A DNA stretch of 64,000 bases from positions 1-64,000 of the forward strand of contig CAJTOV010000005.1 of NCBI GenBank assembly GCA_910577765.1. Reading direction: 5' to 3'. The notes beneath the pieces are model-generated. The model made no database searches. It was not told the DNA's origin and saw nothing but the letters and a program-made list of their open reading frames with translations. This document shows, in pieces, positions 10,301 to 18,610 of the stretch (positions are counted from its first letter, which is position 1; the number at the start of each line of letters is the position of its first letter). The position numbers were made by a program, and so were the translations under genes. This stretch comes from an uncultured Lachnospiraceae bacterium. GTDB taxonomy: Bacteria; Bacillota; Clostridia; Lachnospirales; Lachnospiraceae.

Positions 10301-10791
10301 GCCTGAAATACCACCGCGAAATCCTCCAGCTTCTGCCGGAACAGGGCGGAGCCTGCGTCCTGGGCCACTTCCCGCAGCATCTGGGGGGTGACTCCGTACT
10401 GGTAGAACTCGGAGATCATGGATTTCAGCTTTCCCACGAATCCGCTCTGGTCTAAATGTCCCGAAAACACCACCAGCTCCCGCCGGTGCTTTCCCGCCAC
10501 CTTCCGCAGCACCATGGACTTGCCCATGTCATCCAGCACCTGAAGGTTCTCCACAGCCAGCTCCTCGAAAATCCGGTAGGCCAGCCGCTCAAAGCTGACA
10601 ATATCGATATTCATGGTACCATGGTTTGGATGGCGGGTCACAATGTCCTTCTGGGTCTGCATGGTGAACTGCTCCGGAACAATGATAAAATAAAGCTGCT
10701 CCGGGTGCTGAACCGATTCCTCAATGATCCTGTCGTACAGACAGGTGGTCTTGCCGGAGCCTGAGCCGCCGGTAATGAACTGTAGTGCCAT
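7363..10791 (-). CDS. addB: ATP-dependent helicase/nuclease subunit B (AddB)
   Basis: A 1142-residue AddB subunit that pairs with AddA in double-strand-break processing. The N-terminal Walker A GGSGSGKTT is intact. A second RecB-type nuclease motif (IIDYKSGSTRFD) lies near the C-terminus. The iron-sulfur staple cysteines typical of AddB are visible as one upstream Cys (YASCAYAHF) and a C-terminal CDYCPYHPVC group. RBS AGGAGG (10796-10801 on the complementary strand) precedes the ATG. It is the first gene of the addBA operon. A bipartite inverted repeat lies just upstream in the leader. Confidence 0.95.
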   Translation of the reverse strand: MALQFITGGSGSGKTTCLYDRIIEESVQHPEQLYFIIVPEQFTMQTQKDIVTRHPNHGTMNIDIVSFERLAYRIFEELAVENLQVLDDMGKSMVLRKVAGKHRRELVVFSGHLDQSGFVGKLKSMISEFYQYGVTPQMLREVAQDAGSALFRQKLEDFAVVFQAFREYIEGHYIAAEEVLDVLCRVLPRSEMLKGSKVALDGFTGFTPVQYRLLELFMVYARQVTVTVTADGTRNLRRPIGMQNLFYMSHQMVGRLTALAEQNRIPVLEDIRLEKRPRFDRAPELAFLEENLFRYRKVQYEGEKEPAAGSPGSGPSLELYQAASPSQETARMVHRIQQLVREQGLRYRDMAVITGDLAGYGREIAHQFEQNGIPYFMDDRANILDNPMVELIRSALEVVRRDFSYESVFRFLRTGLVTQDREMTDRMENYVLAMGIRGHRRWQEPWQRTYRGGASLNLAELNRFRDQTLAPLFAMREAFRKDQITIGHMAAAVLELLEGCQVEAKMLAYQEYFTAAGEYRTAREYGQIYGMVTELLGRLSDLLGDERAGRKEFMEILDAGFGEISVGVIPATVDRVVVGDIVRTRLAHIQVLFFLGVNDGIVPARQDKGSLLSDQEREFFTAHRLELAPTAREDSFQQRFYLYLMMTKPSRKLVVSYANMGPDGKSRRASYLTGELGKLFPDLVCASQAQEDPDIPCSVAEARRWLVAGLGHVREDDWNGDGYARFQEIYRWFAASPEYKKELERLTDAAFYVYRDQGIGHAVARALYGTVISGSVTRLEQYASCAYAHFLKYGLELMERQHFELGAADMGNLFHDSIDLCFKRMGEAGYDWNTVTGEQRTALVKDCVEQVTAEYGNRILGSSSRNSYLARRVEHIVQRTVWALQQQIQKGDFRPAGFEVSFSAADDLKAMRISLSQDEEIRLRGRIDRMDLCQDGETLYVKIIDYKSGSTRFDLVALYYGLQLQLVVYMDAVLELTQRRYPDKEVVPAGILYYNIADPLAAKTGQDDPEQIEREILKQLRMNGLVNSELNAIRHLDHTIEKESDIIPVVLKDGEVQAERSHVASGQRFEKLRQFVHRKVETAGREILAGETAVAPYKSGSRTACDYCPYHPVCGFDKKTAGYEYRKLRNRKSEEIWEELCQ

Positions 10792-10812
10792 GTTGTCCTC
10801 CTGTGTTTGCTG

Positions 10813-10864
10813 ACATGAAAATCCTTACACAAGCCAGGGACGGGCTTGTGACACATTTTCATGT
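10813..10864. repeat. Two-part inverted repeat in the addB leader
   Basis: Outer arms 10813-10822 and 10855-10864 are a perfect 10-bp match and inner arms 10828-10835 and 10843-10850 a perfect 8-bp match, separated by small internal loops. The element lies 22 bp before addB and about 85 bp before the divergent small gene. It has no U-tract, so it looks like an operator or mRNA leader structure and not a terminator. Confidence 0.6.
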
Positions 10865-10949
10865 TCATAAATTGCTGCACGTCTTTTCTCTGACGCATAA
10901 TTTTCCCTCCGCAGGAATAGATTATATCAAACATGCACGGAGGTTACCT

Positions 10950-11396
10950 ATGAGTTCCAAAACAAAAATCGTTGTCCTGCGAATGAAGGAAATCATCTAT
11001 ACTGCTATCTTTCTAGGCCTCGGCATACTGCTTGTACTGCTTCTGTTCATTATGTTCCGCCCCAGCAAAGATGCCCCCGCAGCTTCTGACCAGGTCCTTT
11101 ACACTCCTGGCGTCTACTCGGCTGCCATCCGGCTTGGCAGTCAGGAAGTCAATGTGGAAGTTGCTGTCGATACGGACCGGATCACCTCGGTCACCCTGGT
11201 GCCCCTCAGTGATTCCGTGGCCACCATGTACCCGCTGGTACAGCCTTCCTTCCAGAATCTGGCAGACCAGGTCTGTTCCCTTCAGTCTGTGGAAAATCTC
11301 ACCTACCCGGAAGAGAGCCGCTACACATCCCAGACCCTGATCCAGGCCATCCGGCAGGCTCTGGAGAAAGCGGCGCCGCCCCGGGAGCACAGGTGA
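10950..11396 (+). CDS. Small membrane-anchored protein, FMN-binding-domain-like
   Basis: A 148-residue protein with one N-terminal membrane segment (about residues 12-33, hydrophobic run AIFLGLGILLVLLLFIMF). A short extracytoplasmic domain follows, starting TPGVYSAAIRLGSQEVNVEVAVD. The pattern of a TPGVY start, alternating strands with a D-x-I-x-S-V turn, and a C-terminal helix rich in SQTLIQAI resembles small FMN_bind-type domains, but I see no flavin-linkage motif, so the function is uncertain. The ATG at 10950 follows GGAGG at 10939-10943. The gene is divergent from addBA and is followed by a strong terminator, so it is probably monocistronic. Confidence 0.7.
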   Translation: MSSKTKIVVLRMKEIIYTAIFLGLGILLVLLLFIMFRPSKDAPAASDQVLYTPGVYSAAIRLGSQEVNVEVAVDTDRITSVTLVPLSDSVATMYPLVQPSFQNLADQVCSLQSVENLTYPEESRYTSQTLIQAIRQALEKAAPPREHR

Positions 11397-11430
11397 GTAC
11401 CAGCACCGTAAGGCTCCGCAATCCATACAT

Positions 11431-11473
11431 AAAAGGACATCCTGGCAGATCATGCCGGAGGATGTCCTTTTTT
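11431..11473 (+). terminator. Intrinsic terminator
   Basis: A 13-bp stem (11431-11443 with 11459-11471) and a 15-nt loop run into a six-T tract on the plus strand, 34 bp after the small membrane protein gene. Four A at the left edge could also make it work weakly for ftsH on the opposite strand. Confidence 0.85.
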
Positions 11474-11523
11474 CTGTTTTTTACGGCCCCTTTGGCCTTC
11501 TCTGCGTTTTCTGCACCGGCAGG

Positions 11524-13506
11524 CTACTCCCCGCCGGCTCCATCCCCAGCGGCTTCTGCCCCGGCAGGCTTCTCCAGGCCGGCTCCATCCTCAATGGCTT
11601 CTGCGCCGGCAGGCTTCTCCCCATCACCAGAGTCCCCTGCTTTGGCTGCCTCCGGCTCCGGCAGACCCTTGCACTGGCGGAAGATCTTCATGAATTCCTT
11701 GCCGGTAATGGTTTCCTTCTCAATAAGGAACTCTGCGATCTTGTCCATCACGTCCCGGTTCTCGGAAAGGAGACGCTTTGCCTCGTCGTAGGCCTCCTTC
11801 AAGAACTTCATCACTTCCTCATCCACCTCGGCGGCTGTGGCGTCTCCGCAGTCCATGACCGTCTTACCGGTCAGGTACATATCCTGGCGGGAGGAAAGGG
11901 CCATAAGGCCGAACTTGTCGGACATGCCGTACTGGGTCACCATGGACCTGGCCAGACGGGTGGCCCGCTCAATATCATTGGCCGCACCGGTGGTCACCGT
12001 GTCAAAGACCAGCTCCTCTGCCGCACGGCCTCCCAGAAAGCCTACCAGCATGGCTTTCAGCTCTTTTTTGCTGTTTAAATACTTTTCTTCCTCAGGCACC
12101 TGCATCACATACCCCAGGGCACCCATGGTCCTGGGGACAATGGTGATCTTCTGTACCGGCTCCGCATCCTTCTGTAAGGCGCTGACCAGGGCATGGCCCA
12201 CCTCGTGGTAGGACACGATCCGCCGCTCCTCCTTGCTGAGCACCCGGTCCTTCTTCTCCTTACCCACCAGCACCACTTCCACGGACTCAAACAGATCCTT
12301 CTGGCTTACGGCGCTTCTTCCCCGCTTTACTGCCAGAATAGCCGCCTCGTTGATCATGTTGGCCAGATCGGAACCGGCGGCGCCGGAGGTGGCCAGGGCA
12401 ATGGCATCCAGGTCCACGGTCTCGTCCAGGGATACATTCTTGGCATGGACCTTGAGAATGTCCACACGGCCTTTTAAGTCCGGCTTCTCCACAATGATCC
12501 GCCGGTCAAAACGCCCCGGACGCAGAAGGGCCGGGTCTAAAACCTCGGGACGGTTGGTGGCTGCCAGTATCAGAAGCCCCTTGGAGGAATCGATTCCGTC
12601 CATCTCGGAAAGAAGCTGGTTTAAAGTCTGCTGCTGCTCCGATTCCCCGCCGCCTCCGAAGTTGCTGCGGCTGCGTCCGATGGAATCAATCTCATCGATA
12701 AAAATTATGCAGGGAGAGGTCTGCTGGGCCTGCTTAAACAGATCCCGCACCCGGGATGCACCCACGCCCACATACATCTCCATAAAATCCGATCCGGACA
12801 GAAAGTAGAAGGGCACCTTGGCTTCCCCGGCCACGGCCTTGGCAAGCAGGGTCTTTCCTGTACCGGGAGGACCCACCAGCAGTGCGCCCTTAGGCAGCTT
12901 GGCGCCGATATGGGTGTATTTCCCGGGATTCTGGAGAAAATCCACCAGCTCCACCAGGGACTCCTTGGCTTCGTCCTCCCCGGCCACATCGGCAAAGGTG
13001 ACTCCGGTCTGCTTCTGCATGTACATCTTGGCCGTGCTCTTTCCTACGCCCATGATGCCGCCGCCCATACGCTTCATCATAAAGTTCATGAAAATGACGA
13101 TGCACAAAAAGGGAACCAGAAAGCCGATGATCTGCTCCATCAGCACACTGGAATCCTGGCGCTCCCTGTGCCAGTCCACCCCATGCTCGGTGAGCCGGTC
13201 CACCAGGCCGTAGTCGCCTTCCATACGGACCACGTAATATCCCACCATGGGATTCTTGCCTACCTCTTCCTTGTAAGTAAAATTGATCTCCGTATTCTTG
13301 ATGACTGCGGCATCCACATTGCCGTCATTGACCGCCTGGACGAACTCGTTGTAGCTGACTTCCTCCCGCTGGGCGCTGGTCAGCATATCCTTCATGGTGG
13401 TCACTGCAAAAAATGTGATCAAAGCCGCAAACAGCAGAATGAAAATCTGGTTCTTTGGAATCTTATTATTGTTTCCATTCTCCTGCGGATGATTGTTGTT
13501 CTCCAT
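11524..13506 (-). CDS. ftsH: ATP-dependent zinc metalloprotease FtsH
   Basis: A 660-residue membrane AAA+ protease that degrades misfolded and regulatory membrane proteins. Two membrane segments (about residues 20-37 and 125-142) flank a small external domain. Walker A GPPGTGKT is at 212-219, Walker B is IIFIDEIDSIG, and the zinc site is SYHEVGHAL (HExxH). The C-terminal tail contains two tandem copies of an Ala/Gly/Glu-rich 14-residue unit (EKPAGAEA..DGAG), which probably arose by local duplication and is unlikely to be structured. RBS GGAG lies upstream of the ATG at 13506. It is transcribed away from pyrG from its own promoter. Confidence 0.96.
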   Translation of the reverse strand: MENNNHPQENGNNNKIPKNQIFILLFAALITFFAVTTMKDMLTSAQREEVSYNEFVQAVNDGNVDAAVIKNTEINFTYKEEVGKNPMVGYYVVRMEGDYGLVDRLTEHGVDWHRERQDSSVLMEQIIGFLVPFLCIVIFMNFMMKRMGGGIMGVGKSTAKMYMQKQTGVTFADVAGEDEAKESLVELVDFLQNPGKYTHIGAKLPKGALLVGPPGTGKTLLAKAVAGEAKVPFYFLSGSDFMEMYVGVGASRVRDLFKQAQQTSPCIIFIDEIDSIGRSRSNFGGGGESEQQQTLNQLLSEMDGIDSSKGLLILAATNRPEVLDPALLRPGRFDRRIIVEKPDLKGRVDILKVHAKNVSLDETVDLDAIALATSGAAGSDLANMINEAAILAVKRGRSAVSQKDLFESVEVVLVGKEKKDRVLSKEERRIVSYHEVGHALVSALQKDAEPVQKITIVPRTMGALGYVMQVPEEEKYLNSKKELKAMLVGFLGGRAAEELVFDTVTTGAANDIERATRLARSMVTQYGMSDKFGLMALSSRQDMYLTGKTVMDCGDATAAEVDEEVMKFLKEAYDEAKRLLSENRDVMDKIAEFLIEKETITGKEFMKIFRQCKGLPEPEAAKAGDSGDGEKPAGAEAIEDGAGLEKPAGAEAAGDGAGGE

Positions 13507-13592
13507 GTATCTCTCAGTCTCCTATTGTTCTTTTTAGGCTTTTGCGGCTGGTGCTCCATCCCCACTGGCCGGGAGGACGCACGCCACCTTAC

Positions 13593-13621
13593 ATTATAAT
13601 GGCAATATGTGCAGAAATCAA
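13593..13621 (-). promoter_or_regulatory. ftsH promoter
   Basis: Minus-strand TTGATT (13616-13621), a 17-bp spacer and TATAAT (13593-13598), giving an untranslated leader of about 80 nt before ftsH. Confidence 0.7.
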
Positions 13622-13695
13622 GGAAACAAAAACTTAATTTCATAAAGATTTCAAAAGATTTGCAAAAAAAGGTAGATTTTCCCCTTCTCCGGTTG

Positions 13696-13787
13696 TATAA
13701 TAGGCAGATATTTTTAATATATCCGGAGCCGGTATGGCTCCCTATTGTCGGATGGACGGCGCATATCTATGCGTCGTCTGCGTTTTT
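13696..13787 (+). promoter_or_regulatory. pyrG leader with promoter box and attenuator-like hairpins
   Basis: A TATAAT box (13696-13701) is followed by a hairpin with a 6-bp stem (13725-13741). A second, 11-bp hairpin (13755-13778, one G-U pair) follows and runs into TGCG plus five T (13783-13787), 35 bp before the pyrG start. A terminator in the leader is typical of pyrG genes in Firmicutes, where CTP controls read-through by reiterative transcription at the start site. The classic GGGC start is not evident here, so the sensing mechanism is open. Confidence 0.6.
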
Positions 13788-13821
13788 ATTACGGTATCCC
13801 ATTATGACAGGAGGTCTTTCT

Positions 13822-15435
13822 ATGTCCGTAAAGTATGTGTTCGTAACCGGCGGTGTCGTGTCCGGCCTGGGAAAAGGCATTACCGCAGCCTCCCTGGGCC
13901 GCCTATTAAAAGCCCGGGGCTACAAGGTCACCATGCAGAAATTTGATCCCTACATCAACATTGACCCGGGCACCATGAATCCGGTCCAGCACGGGGAGGT
14001 ATTTGTCACCGATGACGGGGCCGAGACGGATCTGGACCTGGGCCATTATGAACGGTTCATCGACGAAAACCTTACAAAGAATTCCAATGTAACTGCCGGA
14101 AAGGTCTACTGGAGTGTCCTGCAGAAGGAGCGGCGGGGGGACTTCGGCGGCGGCACGGTCCAGGTGATTCCCCACATTACCAATGAGATCAAGAGCCGTT
14201 TTCACCGAAACTACAACACGGAGGAAACGGAAATCGCCATCATCGAGGTAGGGGGCACCGTGGGGGATATTGAGAGCCAGCCCTTTCTGGAGGCCATCCG
14301 CCAGTTCCAGCATGAGGTGGGCCACGACAATGCCATTCTGATCCATGTGACCCTGATCCCTTACCTGAGGGCCTCCGGGGAGCTGAAAACCAAGCCCACC
14401 CAGGCCAGCGTCAAGGATCTCCAGGCCATGGGCCTCTGGCCGGATATTCTGGTATGCCGCAGCGAATATCCTTTAGATGACAGCATCCGCTCCAAGATTG
14501 CCCTGTTCTGCAATGTACCAGAAAGCCATGTGCTCCAGAACCTGGACGTGGAGGTTCTCTACGAGGCTCCCCTGGCCATGGAGCAGGAGCACCTGGCCCA
14601 GGCAGCCTGCCAGTGTCTCCGGCTGGAATGCCCGGAACCGGATCTGGCTGACTGGCGTGCCATGATTGATGCCTGGAAGCATCCCCGGCAGGAAGTGACC
14701 GTGGCCCTGGTAGGCAAATACACCCAGCTCCACGATGCCTACATCTCCGTGGTGGAGGCCTTAAAGCACGCGGGGGTGGCCCACCGGGCCCGGGTCCGGA
14801 TCCGCTGGGTGGACTCGGAGACCGTGACCCCGGAAAACGCCCAACAGCTTCTGGGCGGTGTCCAGGGTGTGCTGGTTCCCGGCGGCTTCGGTGACCGGGG
14901 TATTGACGGCAAGATCCACGCCATCCGCTGTGCCAGGGAACAGGGACTTCCCTTCCTGGGACTGTGTCTTGGCATGCAGCTTGCCGTTGTGGAATTTGCC
15001 AGAAATGTTGCAGGTTTCCAGGATGCCCACAGCGTGGAACTAAATCCCCAGACTCCCCACCCGGTGATCCACCTGATGCCGGACCAGAACCATGTGGAGG
15101 ACTTAGGGGGAACCCTGCGCCTGGGTGCCTACCCCTGCATACTGTCCAGAGACTCCCTGGCCTTTCAGCTTTACGGCCAGGAGACCATCAGCGAGCGCCA
15201 CCGCCACCGCTATGAGGTCAACAACGACTACCGGAAAGCCCTGACAGAGCAGGGCCTTCTGCTGTCAGGCCTTTCCCCGGACGGGCGGATCGTGGAGATG
15301 GTGGAGCTTTTGGACCACCCCTGGTTCGTGGCCACCCAGGCCCACCCGGAATTAAAATCCAGACCTAACCGGCCCCATCCGCTGTTTGTGGGGTTTGTGG
15401 GGGCGGCGCTGAAACGGCAGGGGCAAAACCACTGA
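13822..15435 (+). CDS. pyrG: CTP synthase
   Basis: A 537-residue enzyme that converts UTP to CTP with ATP and glutamine. The N-terminal synthetase domain begins [20 protein letters not shown] and includes [16 protein letters not shown]. The C-terminal class I glutamine amidotransferase domain has the nucleophile in FLGLCLGMQ and the catalytic His/Glu in [12 protein letters not shown]. The ATG at 13822 follows AGGAGG with 8-bp spacing; the frame is open further upstream but has no conserved content there. It is followed by a strong terminator, so it is monocistronic. Confidence 0.97.
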   Translation: MSVKYVFVTGGVVSGLGKGITAASLGRLLKARGYKVTMQKFDPYINIDPGTMNPVQHGEVFVTDDGAETDLDLGHYERFIDENLTKNSNVTAGKVYWSVLQKERRGDFGGGTVQVIPHITNEIKSRFHRNYNTEETEIAIIEVGGTVGDIESQPFLEAIRQFQHEVGHDNAILIHVTLIPYLRASGELKTKPTQASVKDLQAMGLWPDILVCRSEYPLDDSIRSKIALFCNVPESHVLQNLDVEVLYEAPLAMEQEHLAQAACQCLRLECPEPDLADWRAMIDAWKHPRQEVTVALVGKYTQLHDAYISVVEALKHAGVAHRARVRIRWVDSETVTPENAQQLLGGVQGVLVPGGFGDRGIDGKIHAIRCAREQGLPFLGLCLGMQLAVVEFARNVAGFQDAHSVELNPQTPHPVIHLMPDQNHVEDLGGTLRLGAYPCILSRDSLAFQLYGQETISERHRHRYEVNNDYRKALTEQGLLLSGLSPDGRIVEMVELLDHPWFVATQAHPELKSRPNRPHPLFVGFVGAALKRQGQNH

Positions 15436-15459
15436 CCGCCGTGGGCCCCCCCCGGTAAG

Positions 15460-15500
15460 TGCAGAGTCACTAACCATTTGCTGGTGACTCTGCATTTTTT
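15460..15500 (+). terminator. pyrG terminator
   Basis: A perfect 11-bp stem (15460-15470 with 15484-15494) is followed by six T, 24 bp after the pyrG stop codon. Confidence 0.9.
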
Positions 15501-15634
15501 CTGCTTTATCACAAGAGTGACCCGATAGTACAAACCAGGAATCAAAATATGGATTTTTGTACAATTGCAAAAAAAAATTATTTTTGGGAAAATAAAATTC
15601 ATCAATATATACAAAAACTACGAAAGGAAGGATC

Positions 15635-16816
15635 ATGATGAAAAACACATGGAAACGGTTTCTGGTCCTGGGGATGGCCGCGGCCATGGCCCTGGGCATG
15701 ACTGGCTGCGGAAACAGCAAAAAGAATGAGGACACCATTATTCTGGGCTATATCGGCCCCCTGACAGGGGAGTCTGCCATCTGGGGCCAGGTAGAATCCA
15801 ACACGGTCCAGATGCTGGTGGATGAAACCAACAGCAAGGGGGGAATCCTGGGCAAGCAGGTGGAGCTTAAGATTTATGACAACCGGGGCGACGCGGTGGA
15901 GACCACCAACGCGGCCCGGAAGGCCTTACAGAATGACGGGGTAATCGCCTTTATCGGGCCGGATTCTTCCTCCTGCGCCATTGCTCTTGATGAGGTGTGC
16001 GGGGAATACAAGGTTCCCCATATTACCACAACCGGAACCAACTATAAGGTAACCCAGAGGGAGGAAGACGGGTCTGTACGTCCCTATGCGTTCCGCATCT
16101 GCCTGTCAGATCCCCAGCTTGGCGATATTATGGGCGGCTACGCCTTTGACAAGCTGGGCTACAAGAAAATCGCCATTCTCTATGAGATCAGCAGTGAGTA
16201 CTCCTTAGGAATTACCCAGAATTTTACGGAAGCATTCGAATCCAAAGGCGGCCAGATCGTCATTGCCGAGGCCTATAAGACAGGTGATGTGGACTTCAGG
16301 GCCCAGCTTTCCAAGATTAAAGAAAACGGGGATTTTGATGCATTAATGATTCCGGCCAACTACAAGGAAGTAGGACTGATCGCCAAGCAGGCCAGAAGCT
16401 TAGGGATTGAAGCCCCGTTTCTGGGTGTGGATGCATGGATGATGCAGGATCTGTTTGAGATTGCCCAGGAAGAAGTCCAGGGAGCCGTGTTCCCCTGCGC
16501 CATGGACACCAACAGCCCGGATTTGCAGGAGTTTAAGGCAGCCTTCCAAAAGAGATGGGACATGGACCCGGACAAGGCGGGAACCGACGCCTACCTTGCC
16601 TATGACTGCTATGAACTGATCCGGTATGCCATAGAGAAGGCAGGCTCTGCCGATCCGGAAAAGATCCGGGATGAAATGGAGAAGGCCAAGGATGTCCCGT
16701 GTCTGACCAGTGTAATCTCCATCAACCCGGAAACCCACAATCCCATACGTACCGCATCCATTTTCAAAATTGAGGGCGACAAATTCGTGAATCTGGATCA
16801 GTACCGCTTTGAATAA
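15635..16816 (+). CDS. livK: Liv-type ABC transporter substrate-binding lipoprotein
   Basis: A 393-residue periplasmic-binding-protein-like lipoprotein that captures substrate for the LivHMGF importer encoded next. A signal peptide runs into a lipobox with Cys25 (ALGMTGC). The mature protein has the type I fold signature GYIGPLTGESAIWGQ and FIGPDSSSCAIALDEV. The family binds branched-chain amino acids, but many members bind amides, urea or aromatic acids. The downstream genes (two CE4-fold hydrolases and an SDR) suggest a substrate other than leucine; that is inference. RBS GGAAGG precedes the ATG at 15635. The leader (15501-15634) is AT-rich with no clear promoter. Confidence 0.9.
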   Translation: MMKNTWKRFLVLGMAAAMALGMTGCGNSKKNEDTIILGYIGPLTGESAIWGQVESNTVQMLVDETNSKGGILGKQVELKIYDNRGDAVETTNAARKALQNDGVIAFIGPDSSSCAIALDEVCGEYKVPHITTTGTNYKVTQREEDGSVRPYAFRICLSDPQLGDIMGGYAFDKLGYKKIAILYEISSEYSLGITQNFTEAFESKGGQIVIAEAYKTGDVDFRAQLSKIKENGDFDALMIPANYKEVGLIAKQARSLGIEAPFLGVDAWMMQDLFEIAQEEVQGAVFPCAMDTNSPDLQEFKAAFQKRWDMDPDKAGTDAYLAYDCYELIRYAIEKAGSADPEKIRDEMEKAKDVPCLTSVISINPETHNPIRTASIFKIEGDKFVNLDQYRFE

Positions 16817-16842
16817 ACCATGGTGCGGAGGGGGGATTATTT

Positions 16843-17718
16843 GTGTTCTTTCAACAGTTAGTCAATGGGCTGTCCATCGGCAGCATCTATGCCCTGATGG
16901 CGGTTGGTTACTCCTTAATATACAGTCTTCTGAACTTTACCAACTTTGCCCACAGCATCACGGTTACCATCGGTGCCTTTAGTGCTTTCTTTTTCTTAAG
17001 CAGTATTGTACAGAATTTATATCTGGGAATATTGATTGCGGTGCTGGCGGCAGGAGGGCTTGCCGTGGTTATTGAACTTTTGGGCTACCGCCCTCTTCTG
17101 CAGAAGAAAGCCCGCCGGATCTATCTGCTGATTACGGGCCTGGGAATCTCCACCATGTGCGAGAACCTGGTCATTATCAGCTTTTCCAGCCGGTTCCGGG
17201 TCTATCCGGTGAATTTCTCCAGCCAGTCCATCCAGATTCTGGGAGCCAGCATCGGGCAGATTGACCTGATTATATTCATTGTCAGTATGCTGGCCCTGAT
17301 AGGGGTGGAACTTTTCATCCGCAAATCCAGGGCAGGCCTGGCGATCCGGGGAGCCTCCTTTGACTTAGACGCCACTTCCATTATGGGGGTCAATGTGCAG
17401 AAACTGATTCTCATCGTATTTATGATTGCAGGGTCTCTGGCAGGACTGGCAGGCGCCCTTCTGGGAGCCAAATATACCGCCTTTCCCACCCTTGGCACAG
17501 CCATGACCAACAAGGCCTTTATCAGTTCTGTGTTCGGCGGTCTGGGAAGCATACCAGGAGCGGTACTGGGAGCGGTTCTTCTTGGAATCGGCGAAACCAT
17601 GATCGCAAGCTATCTGTCCTCTTCCATGCGGGATATTTTCGCATACCTGCTGCTTGTGATCGTATTATTTGTACGTCCCTCTGGCCTTATGGGTAAGGCT
17701 ACGGAAGATAAGGCATAG
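16843..17718 (+). CDS. livH: Liv-type ABC transporter permease LivH
   Basis: A 291-residue inner-membrane permease, one half of the channel of the importer. It begins with the family pattern FFQQLVNGLSIGSIYALMAVGYSLIYS-LLNF, split over several hydrophobic helices, and ends FVRPSGLMGKA, typical of LivH. The start is GTG at 16843, preceded by GGAGGGGGG. It lies 26 bp after the binding protein and 13 bp before livM, in an operon. Confidence 0.92.
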   Translation: MFFQQLVNGLSIGSIYALMAVGYSLIYSLLNFTNFAHSITVTIGAFSAFFFLSSIVQNLYLGILIAVLAAGGLAVVIELLGYRPLLQKKARRIYLLITGLGISTMCENLVIISFSSRFRVYPVNFSSQSIQILGASIGQIDLIIFIVSMLALIGVELFIRKSRAGLAIRGASFDLDATSIMGVNVQKLILIVFMIAGSLAGLAGALLGAKYTAFPTLGTAMTNKAFISSVFGGLGSIPGAVLGAVLLGIGETMIASYLSSSMRDIFAYLLLVIVLFVRPSGLMGKATEDKA

Positions 17719-17731
17719 GGAGGAATGGAAG

Positions 17732-18607
17732 ATGAATTACTGGATCGGAGTTGCCACTTTAACAGGCATATACATGATTGCAATCTTAGGCGTTTCCATT
17801 CTTACGGGCTTTACCGGCCTCTTTTCCATGGGACATGCAGGATTCATGGCCATCGGGGCCTATACCTCGGCCCTGCTCACAAAGACCTTTCATCTGCCCA
17901 TACTGGCGGGGGTGATGGCAGGCATGGTGACGGCCTTTGGCGTCGGTATCCTCATCGGCTATCCTACTTTGAAGCTGAAAGGCGACTATTTTGTCATTGC
18001 CACTCTGGGAATCGGCGAGGTGACCAAGCTTCTCATTGAGAACCTTCCCAATCTTACCGGCGGAGCCAGGGGCCTTACGGATGTTCCCAGAGGAACCACC
18101 TTTCCCATGGTGCTTGTATTTATCGTCATTATTGTCTGGGGGCTGCACAACTTTCTGCGCTCCAAGCAGGGGCGCAACTGTATTGCGGTACGGGAAGAAG
18201 AGCTGGCAACCGCTTCCATCGGCGCCAATGTGGCCGGTTATAAGCTGCTGGCAATGGGAATCAGTTGTGCCCTGTGCGGGATTTCCGGCGCACTGCTGGC
18301 CCACTATATGCACTATTTAACCCCGTCCATGTTCAACATGATCAAATCCGACGAGCTGGTCATGACGGTGATCTTAGGCGGATGCGGAAGTCTTACCGGA
18401 ACCATCATCGCTTCCCTGATCCTGGTGCCGCTTCCCGAGGTGCTGCGGTTTGGTTCTGTCCAGGAATGGAGAATGGTATTTTACGGACTTCTGGTGGTTC
18501 TGGTGATTATCTTCAAACCATCGGGACTCATGGGAACCAAAGAATTCAGCATCCGGGGAATGAAGAATTTCTGTCGGAAAATTGCGGAACGGGGAAAGGA
18601 GAGGTAG
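17732..18607 (+). CDS. livM: Liv-type ABC transporter permease LivM
   Basis: A 291-residue permease, the second channel subunit. The family signature GFTGLFSMGHAGFMAIGAY is close to the N-terminus, and the C-terminal FKPSGLMGTKEF matches LivM proteins. The ATG at 17732 has GGGAGGAAT upstream. The frame is open further left, overlapping livH, but that part has no LivM-like content. It is followed by livG after 3 bp. Confidence 0.92.
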   Translation: MNYWIGVATLTGIYMIAILGVSILTGFTGLFSMGHAGFMAIGAYTSALLTKTFHLPILAGVMAGMVTAFGVGILIGYPTLKLKGDYFVIATLGIGEVTKLLIENLPNLTGGARGLTDVPRGTTFPMVLVFIVIIVWGLHNFLRSKQGRNCIAVREEELATASIGANVAGYKLLAMGISCALCGISGALLAHYMHYLTPSMFNMIKSDELVMTVILGGCGSLTGTIIASLILVPLPEVLRFGSVQEWRMVFYGLLVVLVIIFKPSGLMGTKEFSIRGMKNFCRKIAERGKER

Positions 18608-18610
18608 CTT

